The notes under the pieces: model-generated
The model's database searches: none
What the model saw: only the letters and a program-made list of their open reading frames with translations
Told to the model about the DNA's origin: nothing
Made by a program: the position numbers and the translations under genes
In this document: positions 11,199 through 24,440 of the stretch, piece by piece
Numbering within the stretch: position 1 is the first letter of the stretch
Layout of the letters: each line of letters starts with the position of its first letter
DNA from: Melastoma dodecandrum
Lineage: Eukaryota; Streptophyta; Magnoliopsida; Myrtales; Melastomataceae
Length of the DNA stretch: 64,000 nt
Assembly: GCA_029817715.1 (NCBI GenBank)
Contig: JARUPY010000079.1
Location: forward strand, 3,472,001-3,536,000
Reading direction: 5' to 3'

Positions 11199-13310
11199 TG
11201 TTTTGGCTTCCTCGGACTTCGCTTTACTTGGTCAATCGGACGCGAAACGGGAAGGAGAGGAAGGATAACGTGGGTCGGGTCGGGTAGATTATTTATTTGG
11301 GCTGATTCAAGGTGATACGGGCCTGGTCTTGAGGCCCACAAAATTATTAACCCGATTCTTCTTTTATTTTTTAAACTTTTTTTTGGGGGAGGAGAAATGA
11401 AAAGATTCTCATTTTCCGAAAGCTTTTTACTCTTTTTTTTTTTGCCAAATTTTAAAATTAGATAAATAAGTTCATAATGGTAAAGATTAGGCACATGGGG
11501 GATGGCGGGTTTCATTATTACATCCTCTCAGAGATACTGATAGGTCGAATGTATATTCAGTATTCAGCCAGCCAGCCACCAAACACTTTATAGGATAGGT
11601 TAGAGTGAAAAAAGCTGGAATTCCCTCTTCATCACCCCTGCCAGCCCTCCAAAACTTGGGGATTACATACCATTAGTAAGTCAACCTTTTATTTGCTTTG
11701 CAACCATGAACTGCACCGTCTTATGGGACATACACTTCACATGATATTTTTTGGGGGGGGGTTTGGGTCTAAAACCATGTAATCGCGGTGGTAAGTTCCA
11801 CACACCAGCTTCGTAATAAAAGAAAAGGATGTGATGATATAAAGATCGAGACCGGGAGGGACAATTGCATGTTCTTAAAATATTTTTTTATTTTTATTTT
11901 TTACCATTTGATTTACAGTGTGTTGTTACGGTGGTGTGGGAGGGAGAGAGACAGGGTTAAAATGTGGTCGGGCGGGGCATGAATGCTTGTGGGGGGAAGT
12001 CGCCCTCAAGAGATATCCGATCATTATCAGCAGACATCGTGGGGTTCCATTTCCATTAAGGCAAAAAGAAGGTAAACGGATTTTTCTTACCAGGTTGAGG
12101 CGATAGATTACTCAAAGAGACACTGATTGGGTCCGAACCTTGGCTTTTGCTTTTTCTTGTAATGAATTTGACCTCCGAGTTAATATGATAGGAGGGAATG
12201 AATGAATATGCTTTTAGTAGTAGAAGTAACAGTACATCATCATGATGTTGGTGTGTGTGCTAAAGAAAGCATCACAGCTGGATAAAAATTTGTACCTCAT
12301 CAGAGTCAAACGATGAAGATCTTATTTGGTACAAGCAAAAACCATGGAATTAATGATGATTTTTTCTTCCTTTGATCTCTCTCTCTCTCTCAAACTGTTT
12401 CTCACATTCACAAAGCGGGGGGTCTCGTTCCAAAAGAGAATGTGAACAACATAGTTGGTCAAAAACACGGGTAAGGAGAGAGGGGTTGGGGCAGCGGCAA
12501 CAAACCCTTTTTGGGAGGAAGACTTGTTACATCACAAAGATTATTTTTATGATGAGGGGGAGGATTTCCCGACACGGTCTCCGAGGTTTCGAATTCTCCC
12601 TTTCGATCAAAGGGTCGCCGAAAAACGAAAGCAGTTGTTCTACTCGTTTCTTAATAAACCCGACATGTTCTAATGACAAGAAAACAAAAACAACAAAAAG
12701 GGTCCGTGTCTTGTGAGTTGGTGCTCAATTGTATTAGGGCATTGTTTTTATATATATATATAAACGTCGTATTTGCGCATCAAGAAGGTTTTCAAACTTG
12801 ATCCTTACTTTACTTCTCGCTGAAAATGGGGGTTTCTTTCTTCCGACGCCTATCTTTTCCCATCTGGGTTTCGAGAACAAGAAAGGGTTTGACCGACGAC
12901 CAACTCCTTTTTCCATACCCAAAAAAAAAAAAAAAAAAAAGCCGCAGCCGAAATTGTTGATTAAAATGGCTTTCAAAAAGGGGCACCGCCTCACGTCCCT
13001 CTATTTTAACATTTTAAGTGGAAAACTGTGCATGATCGCATTTTTATTGAATTTCTAATCATGTTTATTATATATATAAATATTATATGTGAGAGAGAGA
13101 GAGAGAAGACCCCTAAAAAGGAGGACAGGGGAAAATCGCGTCATGATTTTGTTTTGCTTGTGGGGGAGATAATCTCGTGATTGGTCCAATAGTTACGCAT
13201 GTCGGCTCGTCTCTCTCGCATGTCATAAGCAACGCCTCTCCTTTTTCCCAACTGCATCCACAGTGGTGCCCACGGAAAGAAAGATTATGTCCGGAGAGAC
13301 GTTTTTACTG

Positions 13311-13319
13311 CTTCCCTAC
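13311..13319. repeat. MITE target-site duplication, left copy
   Basis: CTTCCCTAC immediately left of the element; identical to 13512-13520. Confidence 0.75.
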
Positions 13320-13511
13320 GGAAGCGGCCGACGTCGCGCGTGCTATACTATATTTTTTCAACGTACATAATTAATAATTATAAATATATTTATCATTAAT
13401 ATTAATATATTTAATTACAAACAGTATTAATTTAATTAGTAAAATGTACTAAAAATTAATAAAATTTAGTACATTGCGCCGCGGAACGTCCGGGAAAAGT
13501 TAGCCGCTTCC
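13320..13511. mobile_element. Complete 192-bp MITE with 13-bp inverted ends and 9-bp target duplication
   Basis: The left end reads GGAAGCGGCCGAC; the right end, reverse-complemented, reads GGAAGCGGCTAAC (11 of 13 identical). CTTCCCTAC is repeated exactly on both sides (13311-13319 and 13512-13520). A 9-bp target duplication is the Mutator-superfamily signature; if the true duplication were 8 bp (TTCCCTAC), a hAT origin would be possible. The interior is AT-rich and non-coding and shares TAGTACATTGC with the element end near 7930. Confidence 0.8.
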
Positions 13512-13520
13512 CTTCCCTAC
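13512..13520. repeat. MITE target-site duplication, right copy
   Basis: CTTCCCTAC immediately right of the element; identical to 13311-13319. Confidence 0.75.
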
Positions 13521-16500
13521 AAAATGCACGTCATCATAGAATACATGACGTTTTCCCATGTTCTATCTCCACCCACAAAAGGAGATTACTTATCATCTCC
13601 GATCGAGTGATTCGTATTCGAAATTAATGTAGAAAAAGAAAAGAAAAGGGGAAGTCAATTGGGGGGGGACAATGGATCCTAATGATAAAATGTAAAAGAC
13701 AGAGAGGGGGGGGGGGTCGATCACGAGAAAAGGTAGAAGGAATAAGTTTGGTTAGATCACAATGGGAGGTGAATTCGGACAAATGTCATGAATATATTTG
13801 TTTTCCTTTAGGAAATAGTTAGAGAAGCAATAAAAAGAGAAACGCATGGCCCCTGCAAATCCACTCTTTTCAACCATCATATCTTACGGACCACCACCAC
13901 CCTCCTCTAAGGAAATGTAATAAAATATTTCCTGTCACAAAGTTATTATTCACCATCTGTTGTTGTTGGTTTATGATTCATTCATACATATTTTTTCTTA
14001 TCTTAACTTCGATTCCAATTTACGTTACGCTTTAAGAGATGGGAGAAGGGAAAAGAAAAAGTGAACCAAGGATGATGTTCTAACCGCCACATAATCCCCT
14101 CTGTTATGACAATTGTCGTTCATCATTGGTTCTTCCCCTTCGTTCCCTTTCTCTTTTCCTCATTAAATCCTTGCAAAAAGACTAAACAAGCTCGTAGTGA
14201 ATGTCTCTTTCATTTCCTTTGCCCTTTTCTTTTGGGTATGGCTACATTCAGATGTCGAGTGTTTAAGAAATGGTGGTGGGATAGTTGGCATGAAAGTGAA
14301 ACCTTTTTATACCGACCCTGTCGAACACGATAAACGACACGTGCGAGGTTCGATGTTACGAGTGATTTTCAGAATTCGCTAAATAATATTTCTTAATTGA
14401 TATTAAAAATACTAAATTTGGTTTTTTAAAGAATTCGATGTTTAAACATTAAAAATATTTTTTACGAGGTTTGAATTCGGTATTTAAATACCAGAGTTCC
14501 CGACATTCTACCGGGGAACAAAGCTCAACTTGATCTGAGATTTGGTCTTCCTACAAATGTAAGGAACATGGGCATACATTGCATCATCGTGACGTAACAA
14601 ACATTTTGAATCGATGGAGATACTTTTCTTCCCCTCTGCTTTAGAGCTAACGTAGAACCCATGAAACAATGGTGATGTAGAAATGTGGTTATTATGAGGA
14701 AGGAAGCATTTTGGGGCTTCATGCACACGTGTGATGTTTCATCTTGTTGTTAGGGAAAAAAAAGAAATGAATAGAAACGAATTCGATGACAACGTGGAGC
14801 AATGCATGAATTGAACTTGAAGCGAAGGAAAAGTGACCAACGATCGATCGAAAGGGTGAGTTGTGGCCAAAGTTATAAAAAGAGAGAAGAAATCTCTTGC
14901 AATGCAAGGCAAGACAACATAATAATAACAATGGATCGGTACAATATCATATCACCATCCCCCCCACACACACACACAACTTTGCGTAGTGTTTACTTCT
15001 CTAACAAGAGGTTTTTGCAATGAAAGCGGCCATCCCTCGAAACTACTACTCCCCTCTTCTCGCCCACCAAACCAACTAAATAAAAACAAGTGAAAATAGA
15101 TGGTATTTATACATCATGTTAGTAAATACATTACCCTTATTAATCCGATTCAAGCTATAATTGGGTTTTATTAGAAAATGAAGCTCTTCCACGAAATATT
15201 TTAAGGCGAAATTGGACGTAATTTTTAGGATTTCGGCCACTCAATGCCTCGCTTTCGATGCCATCTTTTGGGTTTGTGGGGTCGTTCCCTGGGTGGCTCC
15301 GAATGCTTCCACGTAGTAAAAAAACCGATGAGCAGAATAGGGGGGGTGGGGTGGTTTGTGACTCAAACAGAAGGAGATTTTTTTTTTTTTTCAATAGAGG
15401 AGTTTATTTGGACCTTACCATAAACATTCTCAATCCTGTCGGAACTTCATCGCCCACAGACACTCCCGTATTCTCTAACATACCATCGGCATATTACCAC
15501 GTCTCGTGAAAACTCCAAAGAAACACGTTCAGTGGAAAATGTACTCCCCTCAATCAACGCCATATTTTTTATATAAAAATAATAATATCTCGGGGACTAA
15601 AATTTCGAGAAACCATGCTTTTTGACCCCGCAATTTTCCCGTGATTGGGAATTCGATAATAATCAAAGGCGAAACTTCGTCTCGAGAAGACAAATCCCCC
15701 CTCTCAAAAACACAAAACATGGCGAAAAAGACATTCTCTTAAGTAGTCGGGGCCGGTACTAGTAAAGTAGTGGAGATGCACTATTCTTCGATCCCCCCAT
15801 AAATTTAGCCTGTGACGTGCCAACATGGGAACACTATTTAAATCGTATCAAATTGACAGACAAGGGAAGATGGGAGTAGTTGTTCTTTGTTGGAAGAAAC
15901 TCACACACACACAAGAGTTTGACAAATAACGACCACGTCCAAATTCAAAAGCATGACAAGGAAAAAACCCACTATTTTTTATGTATGGATCGAATTCGGG
16001 GTTGATGGCGTTGAAGGTACTTTATTATTAAGTAAATGGGTATTAAAGGTAGTAACGATTAAGTGGAGCATTCAAAGAGAGTATTTAAGTATGTCATTAA
16101 ATTTGTCATTTAAGGTAGTGGTTTCTTGTCATTTGGGTTTCTACTTCTCCCAATATATAGAGGAGCGTGTAATTATTTAAAAGAAATGAAGAAAAAATAA
16201 ATTGCAGTCTAAACACTTAAACTCCACCAAATATTCATCCCTAGTAAGAGCAGTAACTTTACAGTAGGTTTTTTCTATTCTACGAAAGATCGTCGACAGT
16301 ACAAAACCTACGTTCTGTTAGCACTTTCTCCGTTCCTATCCAAAATCGTATATGCATATGCGTGAAAAATAAAAATTTTATCAATATTAATTCCTATTTA
16401 TTCATGGTTTTCGTGTACGAGACATGTTTATTTAATAAGACTATTTAATGTATTAGTTATGAATGATTAATCTCCCAACAGGTCGGGCCACGTCTTAGCA

Positions 16501-18388
16501 AAACATGCATTCCCGTGTCTCCCAAAATGGAATTTATTATTAATTATTTCTTAGTCGATCCTTTATCTTTTCTAGGAACTCATGTCCCGATTTTAAGGGG
16601 AAAACTTTTCGTTAATATTTTTATGCATAAAAAAATAAGAAACATCGCAACCCACCATTTAAAGAAAAAGGAATTATTGTCCCTTGAGCCAACAATTTCT
16701 CCCCGTTTTATTGAGGGACTCAAAGTCATCATTTCCTCGTCTGATCGATTGTGTGAAGCATGCAAAGATAAGGAGTGTATTATATTTAATTGGGGAATAA
16801 AAAGTAGACACTTGACCTTTGAACAGTGATAATGAGAGATAAACATTTAGTTTATTTAAGTTAACGTACTTAGTATACAGTGTAGTGTAATAAACATTAG
16901 GGTTTTGTTAACCCAGATCTAAATAATGAAAGTATAATCATTTAGACAACTTACGTAATATATTAAAGCAGATTAATTTACTCTTAACAGGTGCCCGTTA
17001 CCGAAATCCTAAACACTCGAATGCACTTATATTACGAGCTGCTCCGCAATAATATTGTATGCTAATGACACATGGGATTAACAACTGATTTTACTATATA
17101 TTTTCTTTCCCTTAAATTTTGGCGGGAACGACACGGTTTCTCCCCCCGCCAAGAACTTATCTATGGGTAAAATCCCCCGACTCTGGTCGTGCTCTATCTC
17201 GTTCAACCTCTAGAAGTGAAGTTCGCATTGAGTTATTATAGTATTAAGACTTTACTGTCTACCTCGTCGGTTAAAAATAAAAAATAAAGTTCAGTCGGTG
17301 TTGTGCATTCATGAGTAATATAACTCAGTCATTTACTGGGGGGGTGGGGGGTTGCCACGTTGTTATTGCATCATCATGTGGAGGGGGGACAGTATGTTTA
17401 ATGTTAGGACAAGTTGCGTGTAGTGAGTACGGGCCAGCCGAACTCAAAATATTAACTGTTGTTGCTCGAATTGAATCTGGGCATCGTTAAAAAACCAATT
17501 CGAAGAGGTGGGGTTCATTGATTATTTAGTTTGAGTTTCTATATTAACTTTAGGACAACGGGGGTGTGGTCGCATTAATTACGGTTGTAGTTGTAGTACA
17601 TAGTGCAACCCACGTCCTTGAAGCTACGTGGTAAGTAAATTTTTCCACCGTTGCACTAGATTCGATCACGACATGCAATTAATGCCGTGGCATGCATCGT
17701 GCCGACTTGTCCTCGAGCACCAAGGTACGTTTAAATTCCCTTCGTTTTTATATATATATATATATTGTTACATGTATCGAGGGGGGTCGTGATTAGGGTT
17801 TTGTCCCTTTTTGTTTCTATAGGAATTCCCCCGACAAAAGGACTTTAAAAAAAAAAAGGAAAAGAAGCTGAAGGGAGTAGTTCATAAATGTCTGCGAGGG
17901 GTGCCGGCAATGGATGCGTGATTTTGGAGAAGAAAGGAGGAGAAGTGGGTTTAATCTCCCCACCACTTCATGAGTTTCAGACAGAGCGCGGGAAACCTGG
18001 GAACCCTGTTTTCTTCCTACGTGGAGAGTGGGTCACGTGGGGCTGACGTGGATTCCTGGGATACACGACAACATCCCAAAGCTGGGGCTGGAGTTTGAAG
18101 AGGAGGGAGGAGGGACACAGAAATCAGCCGGCGCCACCACATCCTCCTCACGAGACCAAGTGCCATGGTCGGCAAAACCCCTCCCCTCTCTCTCTGACAT
18201 TTCACCTAAATATATATTTTTGGCTATAAAGTTGGATGGGAAAAATTAACAACTCCCCAGCTCACTGTTCTTAACCTACGTGTCCATTAAAATCCCCCCG
18301 TTCGACCGGACACTGTTACTTACCACTTCCGAATAATAAATATTTCTTATTACATATATTTGCTTTTTTTTTTTTTTTTTGAAAAGGG

Positions 18389-18398
18389 TATATATAAA
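18389..18398 (+). promoter_or_regulatory. Probable TATA box of the ACR8-type gene
   Basis: TATATATAAA follows a long T run. It would place transcription start near 18420-18430, leaving a 5' leader of about 410 nt, which includes GA-rich sequence before the ATG at 18837. Confidence 0.55.
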
Positions 18399-18836
18399 CA
18401 AGGGATCACCAGCTAAGGCTTTCAGAAGAGTTAAAAAGGTGGGGAGGGGCTAAAAAGGACAATCGCTTCACCTCGTCCTTCTTTCTCCTTCTTACACATC
18501 CCTCGTACGAAAAACAAGGGATTTTGCTTGAAACTGGGGGAGGAGGGAGGTAAGGCCTAGGCCGTGCTCTGTCGGCGGCGATTACATCCAAGGAGAGTTT
18601 GGGAAATATACGAAGCGCGACGGCATCTTCCCCGGCCTCTGTTGCACCTCCCCCTGTCGCCTCCTAGGGTGCGAGCCATTGTTTCTTCCTCGGGGAGATC
18701 GATGATGTCCTCCTGAGCCTTTTTCGTTGTTTTTGTGGGTCGTTCTTAAGAAGAGGGTGACAGAGATCTTTCACGGGCAGTTGGTTTTTTTGGGAGTTTG
18801 AGGAAGAGGAGGAAGAAGAAGTAGCCAGAAGAAGAG

Positions 18837-20812
18837 ATGATGCAGAGGGTCGAGATGGAATGGCCTCCTTGCCTCAACGAGTACGAGAAGCTCGTCTTCA
18901 GGGTCAACAACACCCCGAGGTCCGTCCGATTCTTCGCTCGATTCCAATTCGCAGAGGAGGAGGAGGGGGCCCCGGACTTCTCTTTTCAGCTTTTTGCTTA
19001 CCAATGTTCCTTTTTTGTTCTCGTTTTCTTGCAGGGTTGTGATCGACAATGCTGTCTGTCCCAACGCCACCATCGTCAAGGTGAGTTGTTTCTTCCTCTT
19101 TTATCCTCTTCCTTTCTCCCATGTTCTCTCTGATCTGACCAATTGGTTCCGAATCCGTTTTCCTCGGATCAGGTGGATAGCGCTCGGAATCATGGGATCC
19201 TGTTGGAAGCTGTCCAGGTCCTTACCGATCTCAACCTGTCCATCAAGAAGGCTTACATTTCGTCCGACGGCCAGTGGTCCATGGATGGTAAGAACCACCC
19301 CTACCACAAGTGTGTTGATGGTGATTGATGCCCGCTTTCCGAGTTATATGTTCTGGGTGTTAGGTTGGTGCATCTCCCCTGATCTCTCTCCGTGTTTTCT
19401 GCAGTTTTCCATGTCACGGACCACACCGGGAAGAAGCTTACCGATGATAATGTAATCGGCTACATTGAGCAGGTAACTCCGAAGATCCGAGGCTTTTGCC
19501 TTTTAATGGATTGTGGTTGTTGATCAGTGATATTAACATTTGCGAGGCTGTCAACTTAAGTCGTGCAATCGGTTTTATTCTATTTCAGTCTCTTGGGACG
19601 ATACACTACACAAGGACGTGTGACTTCACGGGCCTCACTGCCTTCGAGCTTACGGGGACTGACCGAGTCGGCCTCTTGTCGGAGGTGTTTGCAGTCCTGG
19701 CTGATCTGCAGTGTAATATTGTGGAGGCCAAGGCGTGGACTCATAATGGCAGGATTGCGTCCCTTATTTATGTCAAGGACTGCAACTCAGGGTCTCCCAT
19801 TGAGGACTCTCAGCAGATCAACTGGATTGTGTCTCGCCTGAGGAGTGTACTTAAGGGTGATAGTGATATCAGAAGTGCCAGGACAACGGTGTCGCTGGCG
19901 GTGAATCACACAGAGAGAAGGCTCCACCAGATGATGTTCACCGACCGAGATTACGAGCGAGAGCCAACTCTAACTGTGGGCTGTGATTCCCCATCAGTTA
20001 CCATCCAGAATCTGGCAGAGAGGGGCTATTCCATTGTGAATGTCCAGTGCAAGGACCGGATGAAGCTCCTCTTCGATGTGGTTTGCACGCTGACGGACAT
20101 GGAATATGTCGTTTTCCACGCAACCGTGAATACTTATGCCGACAAAGCATGGCTGGTGAGAATCACATAATCCATTTGTTCCTTTCTTTCAGCATTGATT
20201 TGAACTGTCGGGTGTAGATCGTGATTCTAATGTGCATTTATTCTTGTAGGAGTTCTATATTCGGCACATGGATGGAACGCCAATTAGTTCGGAAGCAGAA
20301 CGAGACAGGGTAATCCTTTGTCTCAAGGCTGCCGTTGAAAGAAGAGCGTCCACGGTACATGTTCAAGACACACCTTGATGTTTTATCAATGCCAACTCCC
20401 TCACCGCCCCCGAATCATGCTAATATATGTCCCCGTAATTCGGCAGGGTGTTCGGCTAGAGCTATGTGCGACGGACAGACCAGGCCTCTTGGCCAACGTT
20501 ACCCGAACATTTCGGGAGAACGGCCTAAACGTGACTCGCTGCGAGATCTCCACGACACTGGATACGGCATTCAACGTATTCTACGTCACGGATTCAAGGG
20601 GCAACGCCGCCGACCCAAAGATAATAGAATCAGTTCGAGACCGGGTAGGGATAAGCAACTTGCAAGTGAAGGAACTCCCGGCCCTATACCACGAGAGTCC
20701 AGAGAGGGGAGGCGGGGAAGCGATGGGCATCGCGGGTTCGGTGTTGCTATCTCTGGGGAGCATGGTTAGAAGGAACCTTTACCACTTGGGTCTAATTAGG
20801 TCATGTTCTTGA
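18837..20812 (+). CDS. ACR8: ACT domain repeat protein, ACR8 type (449 aa, seven exons)
   Basis: ACR proteins carry four ACT domains, folds that usually bind amino acids, and are thought to act in amino-acid sensing or signalling. Exons: 18837-18919, 19035-19080, 19173-19287, 19405-19472, 19589-20155, 20250-20354, 20447-20812. All junctions are GT-AG and in phase (1350 nt). Landmarks: [17 protein letters not shown] (N-terminus), [15 protein letters not shown], the first ACT domain ([20 protein letters not shown]), the second ([19 protein letters not shown]), [17 protein letters not shown], the third ([20 protein letters not shown]), the fourth ([19 protein letters not shown]) and the C-terminus [14 protein letters not shown]. 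The MEWP start and RRNLY-LGLIRS tail are those of the ACR8 branch. Three in-frame ATGs lie at 18837, 18840 and 18855; the last gives the family's usual start. SMD replaces the usual FMD after the first ACT domain. Confidence 0.93.
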
Positions 20813-23374
20813 ATGTTAGGCGATGAAGGAAGGTTGGGGAATTCTTTCTTGGTTCAAATTGGGGATGTGGAATGAGATTGATGTATGTGGTGTGTCCATA
20901 AGGTTTGGGAGGAGAGGATTTGGTGAGGAGTTTAGTTTAGGGTTAGTTGGGGGGAGGACTGACTTGATTGATGGGGACCCCAACCTCTCTTTTAGGCCCT
21001 TCTTTTATTACATCATGTTAGGGTTTTTTCCTTCATCTTTTTGGTGGGAAGATTTGGTGGATTGAGTTAGGTGTGAGCTGAAAATACGATCCAATGCCTT
21101 TGCCGTCTAAAAGTGATCAAAGGGTCAAAAGATGGGTGGGAGCCACGCTCCTATTTTCTGAGATATCAAAAAGCATAAACCTAATTGTCCTTCACATGAG
21201 ATTATGCTTATGATTTCTACCATTTATTTATTTTCATATATGCAAAACAATACTTAAGTAGAAGTATGGTCAAATTCAAATGGGCCAACATGTAATTTTC
21301 AATTCCCAAAGTAGGAACATGAGGAGGAGGAGAAGAAGACCCAAACTTTTTTCTTTTCTTCTTCTTCTTTTAATTATTGGAGGAACAAGACCTAAAAAAA
21401 AAGGGCGCTCCCTTGGTATCATCATCTTCTCCATTCCTTTTTGTCCCTTTTCCCACTAAGGATTACACATATTGACTTTGTCATAAAATTTCTCAAAGGT
21501 GTCATAACCAATGTAAAATCCCCCTACATCGCATGGCTCGATGACGTGTGACCTTAAATTCAAGGGAGGTGTTCGGGGTTTGTTTATGAACTAAACTTTT
21601 TCATATAAAGAAATATGAATGATGGGGTTATATTTGGAAGGATTCTCTTTAGGGGCATCTGATCGGGTAGAGGAGACGATTCCCATTAGCAATCAGACAA
21701 GGAAGTTCTCTCTTACACGAGGGAGGACAAGGGGCTCCTTCTTAGTTCCTTTCTTCTTTTATTAGTTTGTGCCGGCCAAACCGATACATGGCCATGATTG
21801 ATCTCTCGATGCTAAGTACATAATGAGAGGACGCATGATTTGTCCTCTTGTTTTTATTTTGTATTCCATCTTTGCTGCGTCCTGTGCATGCAGTCTTCGC
21901 ATGATTGGTCCGTTCCTTGTCCTATTAATCGTCCCCCCATGAGATGGATCATCATCCACATCAAACAATATCATTTTTATTGTTGTAAACCCTTGTCTGT
22001 TCCTTGGCCAAAAAAAAAAAAAAAAAAAAGACTGCTCGAAACTCGTGGACGACACAAGGATACAAAGACCAACGACAAGAGACCGTTTTGGACATTTCCA
22101 TTGGAATCACACCCACATCGGAAGGGATGCCCGCATGGCTGGGACGACCGCGGATGCTGAATACGGGATAACGGAGCTTTTGTTGGGCTTTTAAAGCCCA
22201 TTGGGCCGTCAAGGAGGGCCGGAAGGTTTACATGGTTGAAAATGGAGAGCATGTTTGGTTTAAATTTAAACTAGTGAAATATGTGGGTCATTTTATTCAT
22301 CCAACCACCTTATTTGACTGTTCATACTCCCCCATTCACTCCAATCCCAATCCATCCTCGACAGAAATTAAACAACTCTTTTACTTTACTATATGACCAA
22401 TCCTGTCAGTAATAACATTCTAGGTCGTTGCGGTCCCGATCCTACTTATCCAAAAAATTTCGATCCTATCGAACTTAATAATCCTACCTAGTTACAATGT
22501 GATGAGCATGATCCAAACCACGCGTCCCTATTATTTCTTTCTTTTCCTTTTTATTGCCGTTCTTTTATAATAAAATTTTTACAAACAGGATCAGTTCAAA
22601 ATTACTCCCCGGGATTATTATTTAATAATTTTAGCTTTTTCGTAAACGGTGTTGTTTATTATATCTTGTAGGAGGGTACCCGATAACAAAACCCTACTAT
22701 TATTTAGGAGAGCAATTTAAGTTTAGGTTTGATTACAGACCCCCTAGACATTAAATAAAAATAATTAATTAAATGAAATAGCACTCTATTCTCGTCTACT
22801 AGTAATAGTTAATAATTCCGGTGAAGGGTCACTCGCATTCAAATCAAACCACACATTATATATATATATATATTTGTTTTCAAAACCAACTAAAGTGAGT
22901 TGAATATTATTATTTGTATAATCAATTGATTGGAAACACGCCACTGATTGATTGATTTTAAAATTATTTGTCATATTTAATCATTATCTTCTCTTTTCTT
23001 CCCTTTCCTTCTACTTTGAAGGAATTAATAAATAATAAAATAAAATAAACAGGCGTGCTGAGGTTAAACGCACTCCCAAGTTATATCACCTTATAAGTAA
23101 TCATTAAGAAATTCCATCATCTCATTCTTCGTTTATCTAGACAGGTTTGATTTGTTCTTAGAATCGAGTCGAGATTAATATTTTCTGACACAATTTACAT
23201 TAAATTTAATGATAATGTTTTACTCGTACAATTCGTTCCTCCACGCCTTGTTTTATATTGATCATTCCCCCTTCTTCCTTTTGATTAATCAAAATGTTAA
23301 CCTTTTTCTCCTTCTTCCTTTCAACTTAACCTTTTTGTCAGGTAATAATAATTTTGTCATAGAAAGTATTCGTA
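20813..23374. other. Intergenic DNA between ACR8 and the LTR retrotransposon
   Basis: It begins with the ACR8 3' UTR. No gene was recognised. It contains an A run of about 21 nt near 22009-22030, a TA microsatellite near 22857-22872 and generally AT-rich sequence. Confidence 0.55.
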
Positions 23375-23379
23375 GCACC
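23375..23379. repeat. Target-site duplication, left copy
   Basis: GCACC immediately before the 5' LTR, repeated at 36335-36339. Confidence 0.9.
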
Positions 23380-23479
23380 TGTTGACATGGCAATTAATTC
23401 TGGGCCTGGGTTTAGAACAGAAACCCAGTAATCCCTCAAGTCATACTCCGAGTCGGCCCAAGATACAGTCGTCTAGGCC

Positions 23480-23612
23480 GATTCATGACGAAGTCCACTA
23501 GGTCGACTCATGACGAAGTCGACTAGGTCGACTCATGACGAAGTCGACTAGGTCGACTCATGACGAAGTCGACTAGGTCGACTCATGACGAAGTCGACTA
23601 GGTCGACTTATG
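23480..23612 (+). repeat. 25-bp tandem array in the LTR U3 (five copies; three in the 3' LTR)
   Basis: The unit contains CATGACGAAGTCGACTAGGT. Five copies are present here versus three at about 35448-35530 in the other LTR. Tandem arrays in U3 often act as promoter or enhancer modules; that role is inferred here. Confidence 0.85.
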
Positions 23613-23930
23613 AACGGGGTCGACTAGGTCGACTCACAATGAAGGAGTATGGTGATCAAAGTCAACCAAGATGACTCAACAGTAGCTAGGCCTACTAGTA
23701 GGGCCAAGTCGACGGAATTCTGGATAAGTCGACCAAGTCGGTCGTAGTCTGTACAGTCAAGTCGACAGGGTTGGAATAAATTTATCACATTTGTTAAGGA
23801 TCGTAACTGATCCTATTATCCAGGAACGTGATCCCAAAGATCAAGGAGGTTGTTCAAACACTCCCACGATGTTAGGGATCACGATCTGCAATACGATCTA
23901 TCTGTTACGTGTTAAACACGTACAAATCCT

Positions 23931-23940
23931 CTATAAATAG
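23931..23940 (+). promoter_or_regulatory. LTR TATA box
   Basis: CTATAAATAG about 480 bp before the LTR end; the identical site is at 35852-35861 in the 3' LTR. Likely start of retroelement transcription about 30 bp downstream. Confidence 0.75.
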
Positions 23941-24419
23941 CAAAGGAGTATTTCAAGACAAAGGGTACGACCACACACAGCCAAAACACTGAAGTTTGTT
24001 CGTCAACTTTAGGAAATTAGATACCTCGACCCGGTTTGTAGGTCAACCTCCCTCCGCCAGCAGAGTGAGCTCGTAGGGCCTTTGCCGTCAACCCCCTCTA
24101 GCGACACCACCGACGGAGTGAGCTCGTAGGGCCTTCGTCACAGCCTCCCGCCAGCGACCACCACCGACGGAGCGAGCTTCTAAGGCCTTTGTCACAAGTT
24201 CTTCACCGTCACGGATTTCCACATCGTCATCAATACTTGCGCTCTTTTTCCATTTTTTTAATGGCTGTAAGCCCTGTTTCCTTTATTCATTAAGATTGTA
24301 AGACTTGCATTTGATTTCAATAAAATTGTGCATCTTCTTACTGGCGACCACAATATAACTACCGTGAGTCCATTGCCAAATATTTCCAACGTGATCCGTT
24401 TCGTGCGTGAACACGTTTT

Positions 24420-24437
24420 TGGCGACCACAGTGGGAG
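24420..24437 (+). other. Putative primer-binding site
   Basis: TGGCGACCACAGTGGGAG begins six bases after the 5' LTR and starts with TGG, as expected for pairing with a tRNA 3' CCA end. I did not identify the tRNA with certainty; an Arg or Asp tRNA would be usual for related lineages. Confidence 0.65.
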
Positions 24438-24440
24438 AAC

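Larger units (their letters stand above)
11300..18380. other. Intergenic DNA with low-complexity tracts
   Basis: About 7 kb without a supportable gene. Visible elements are microsatellites (CT near 12378, TA near 12749, GA near 13092, TA near 17749), homopolymer runs (A near 12922-12940, G near 11752, T near 18366-18380) and the MITE at 13320-13511. The longest frame (about 16515-16829, 104 codons) has no recognisable motif and AT-driven composition, so I do not call it. Confidence 0.6.
23380..24413 (+). repeat. 5' LTR (1034 bp)
   Basis: Starts TGTTGACATGG and ends GTGCGTGAACA. Exactly 50 bp longer than the 3' LTR, accounted for by two extra copies of a 25-bp tandem unit near 23480-23612. 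It contains a TATA box (23931-23940). An A/T-rich 3' part probably includes the polyadenylation region. Confidence 0.95.

Noticed and set aside
16515..16829. 104-codon open frame in intergenic DNA
   Set aside because: No motif, AT-driven composition, no splice or promoter context.
19496..19588. N-terminal extension of the large ACR8 exon
   Set aside because: This is intron 4; the acceptor at 19587-19588 and family alignment start the exon at 19589.
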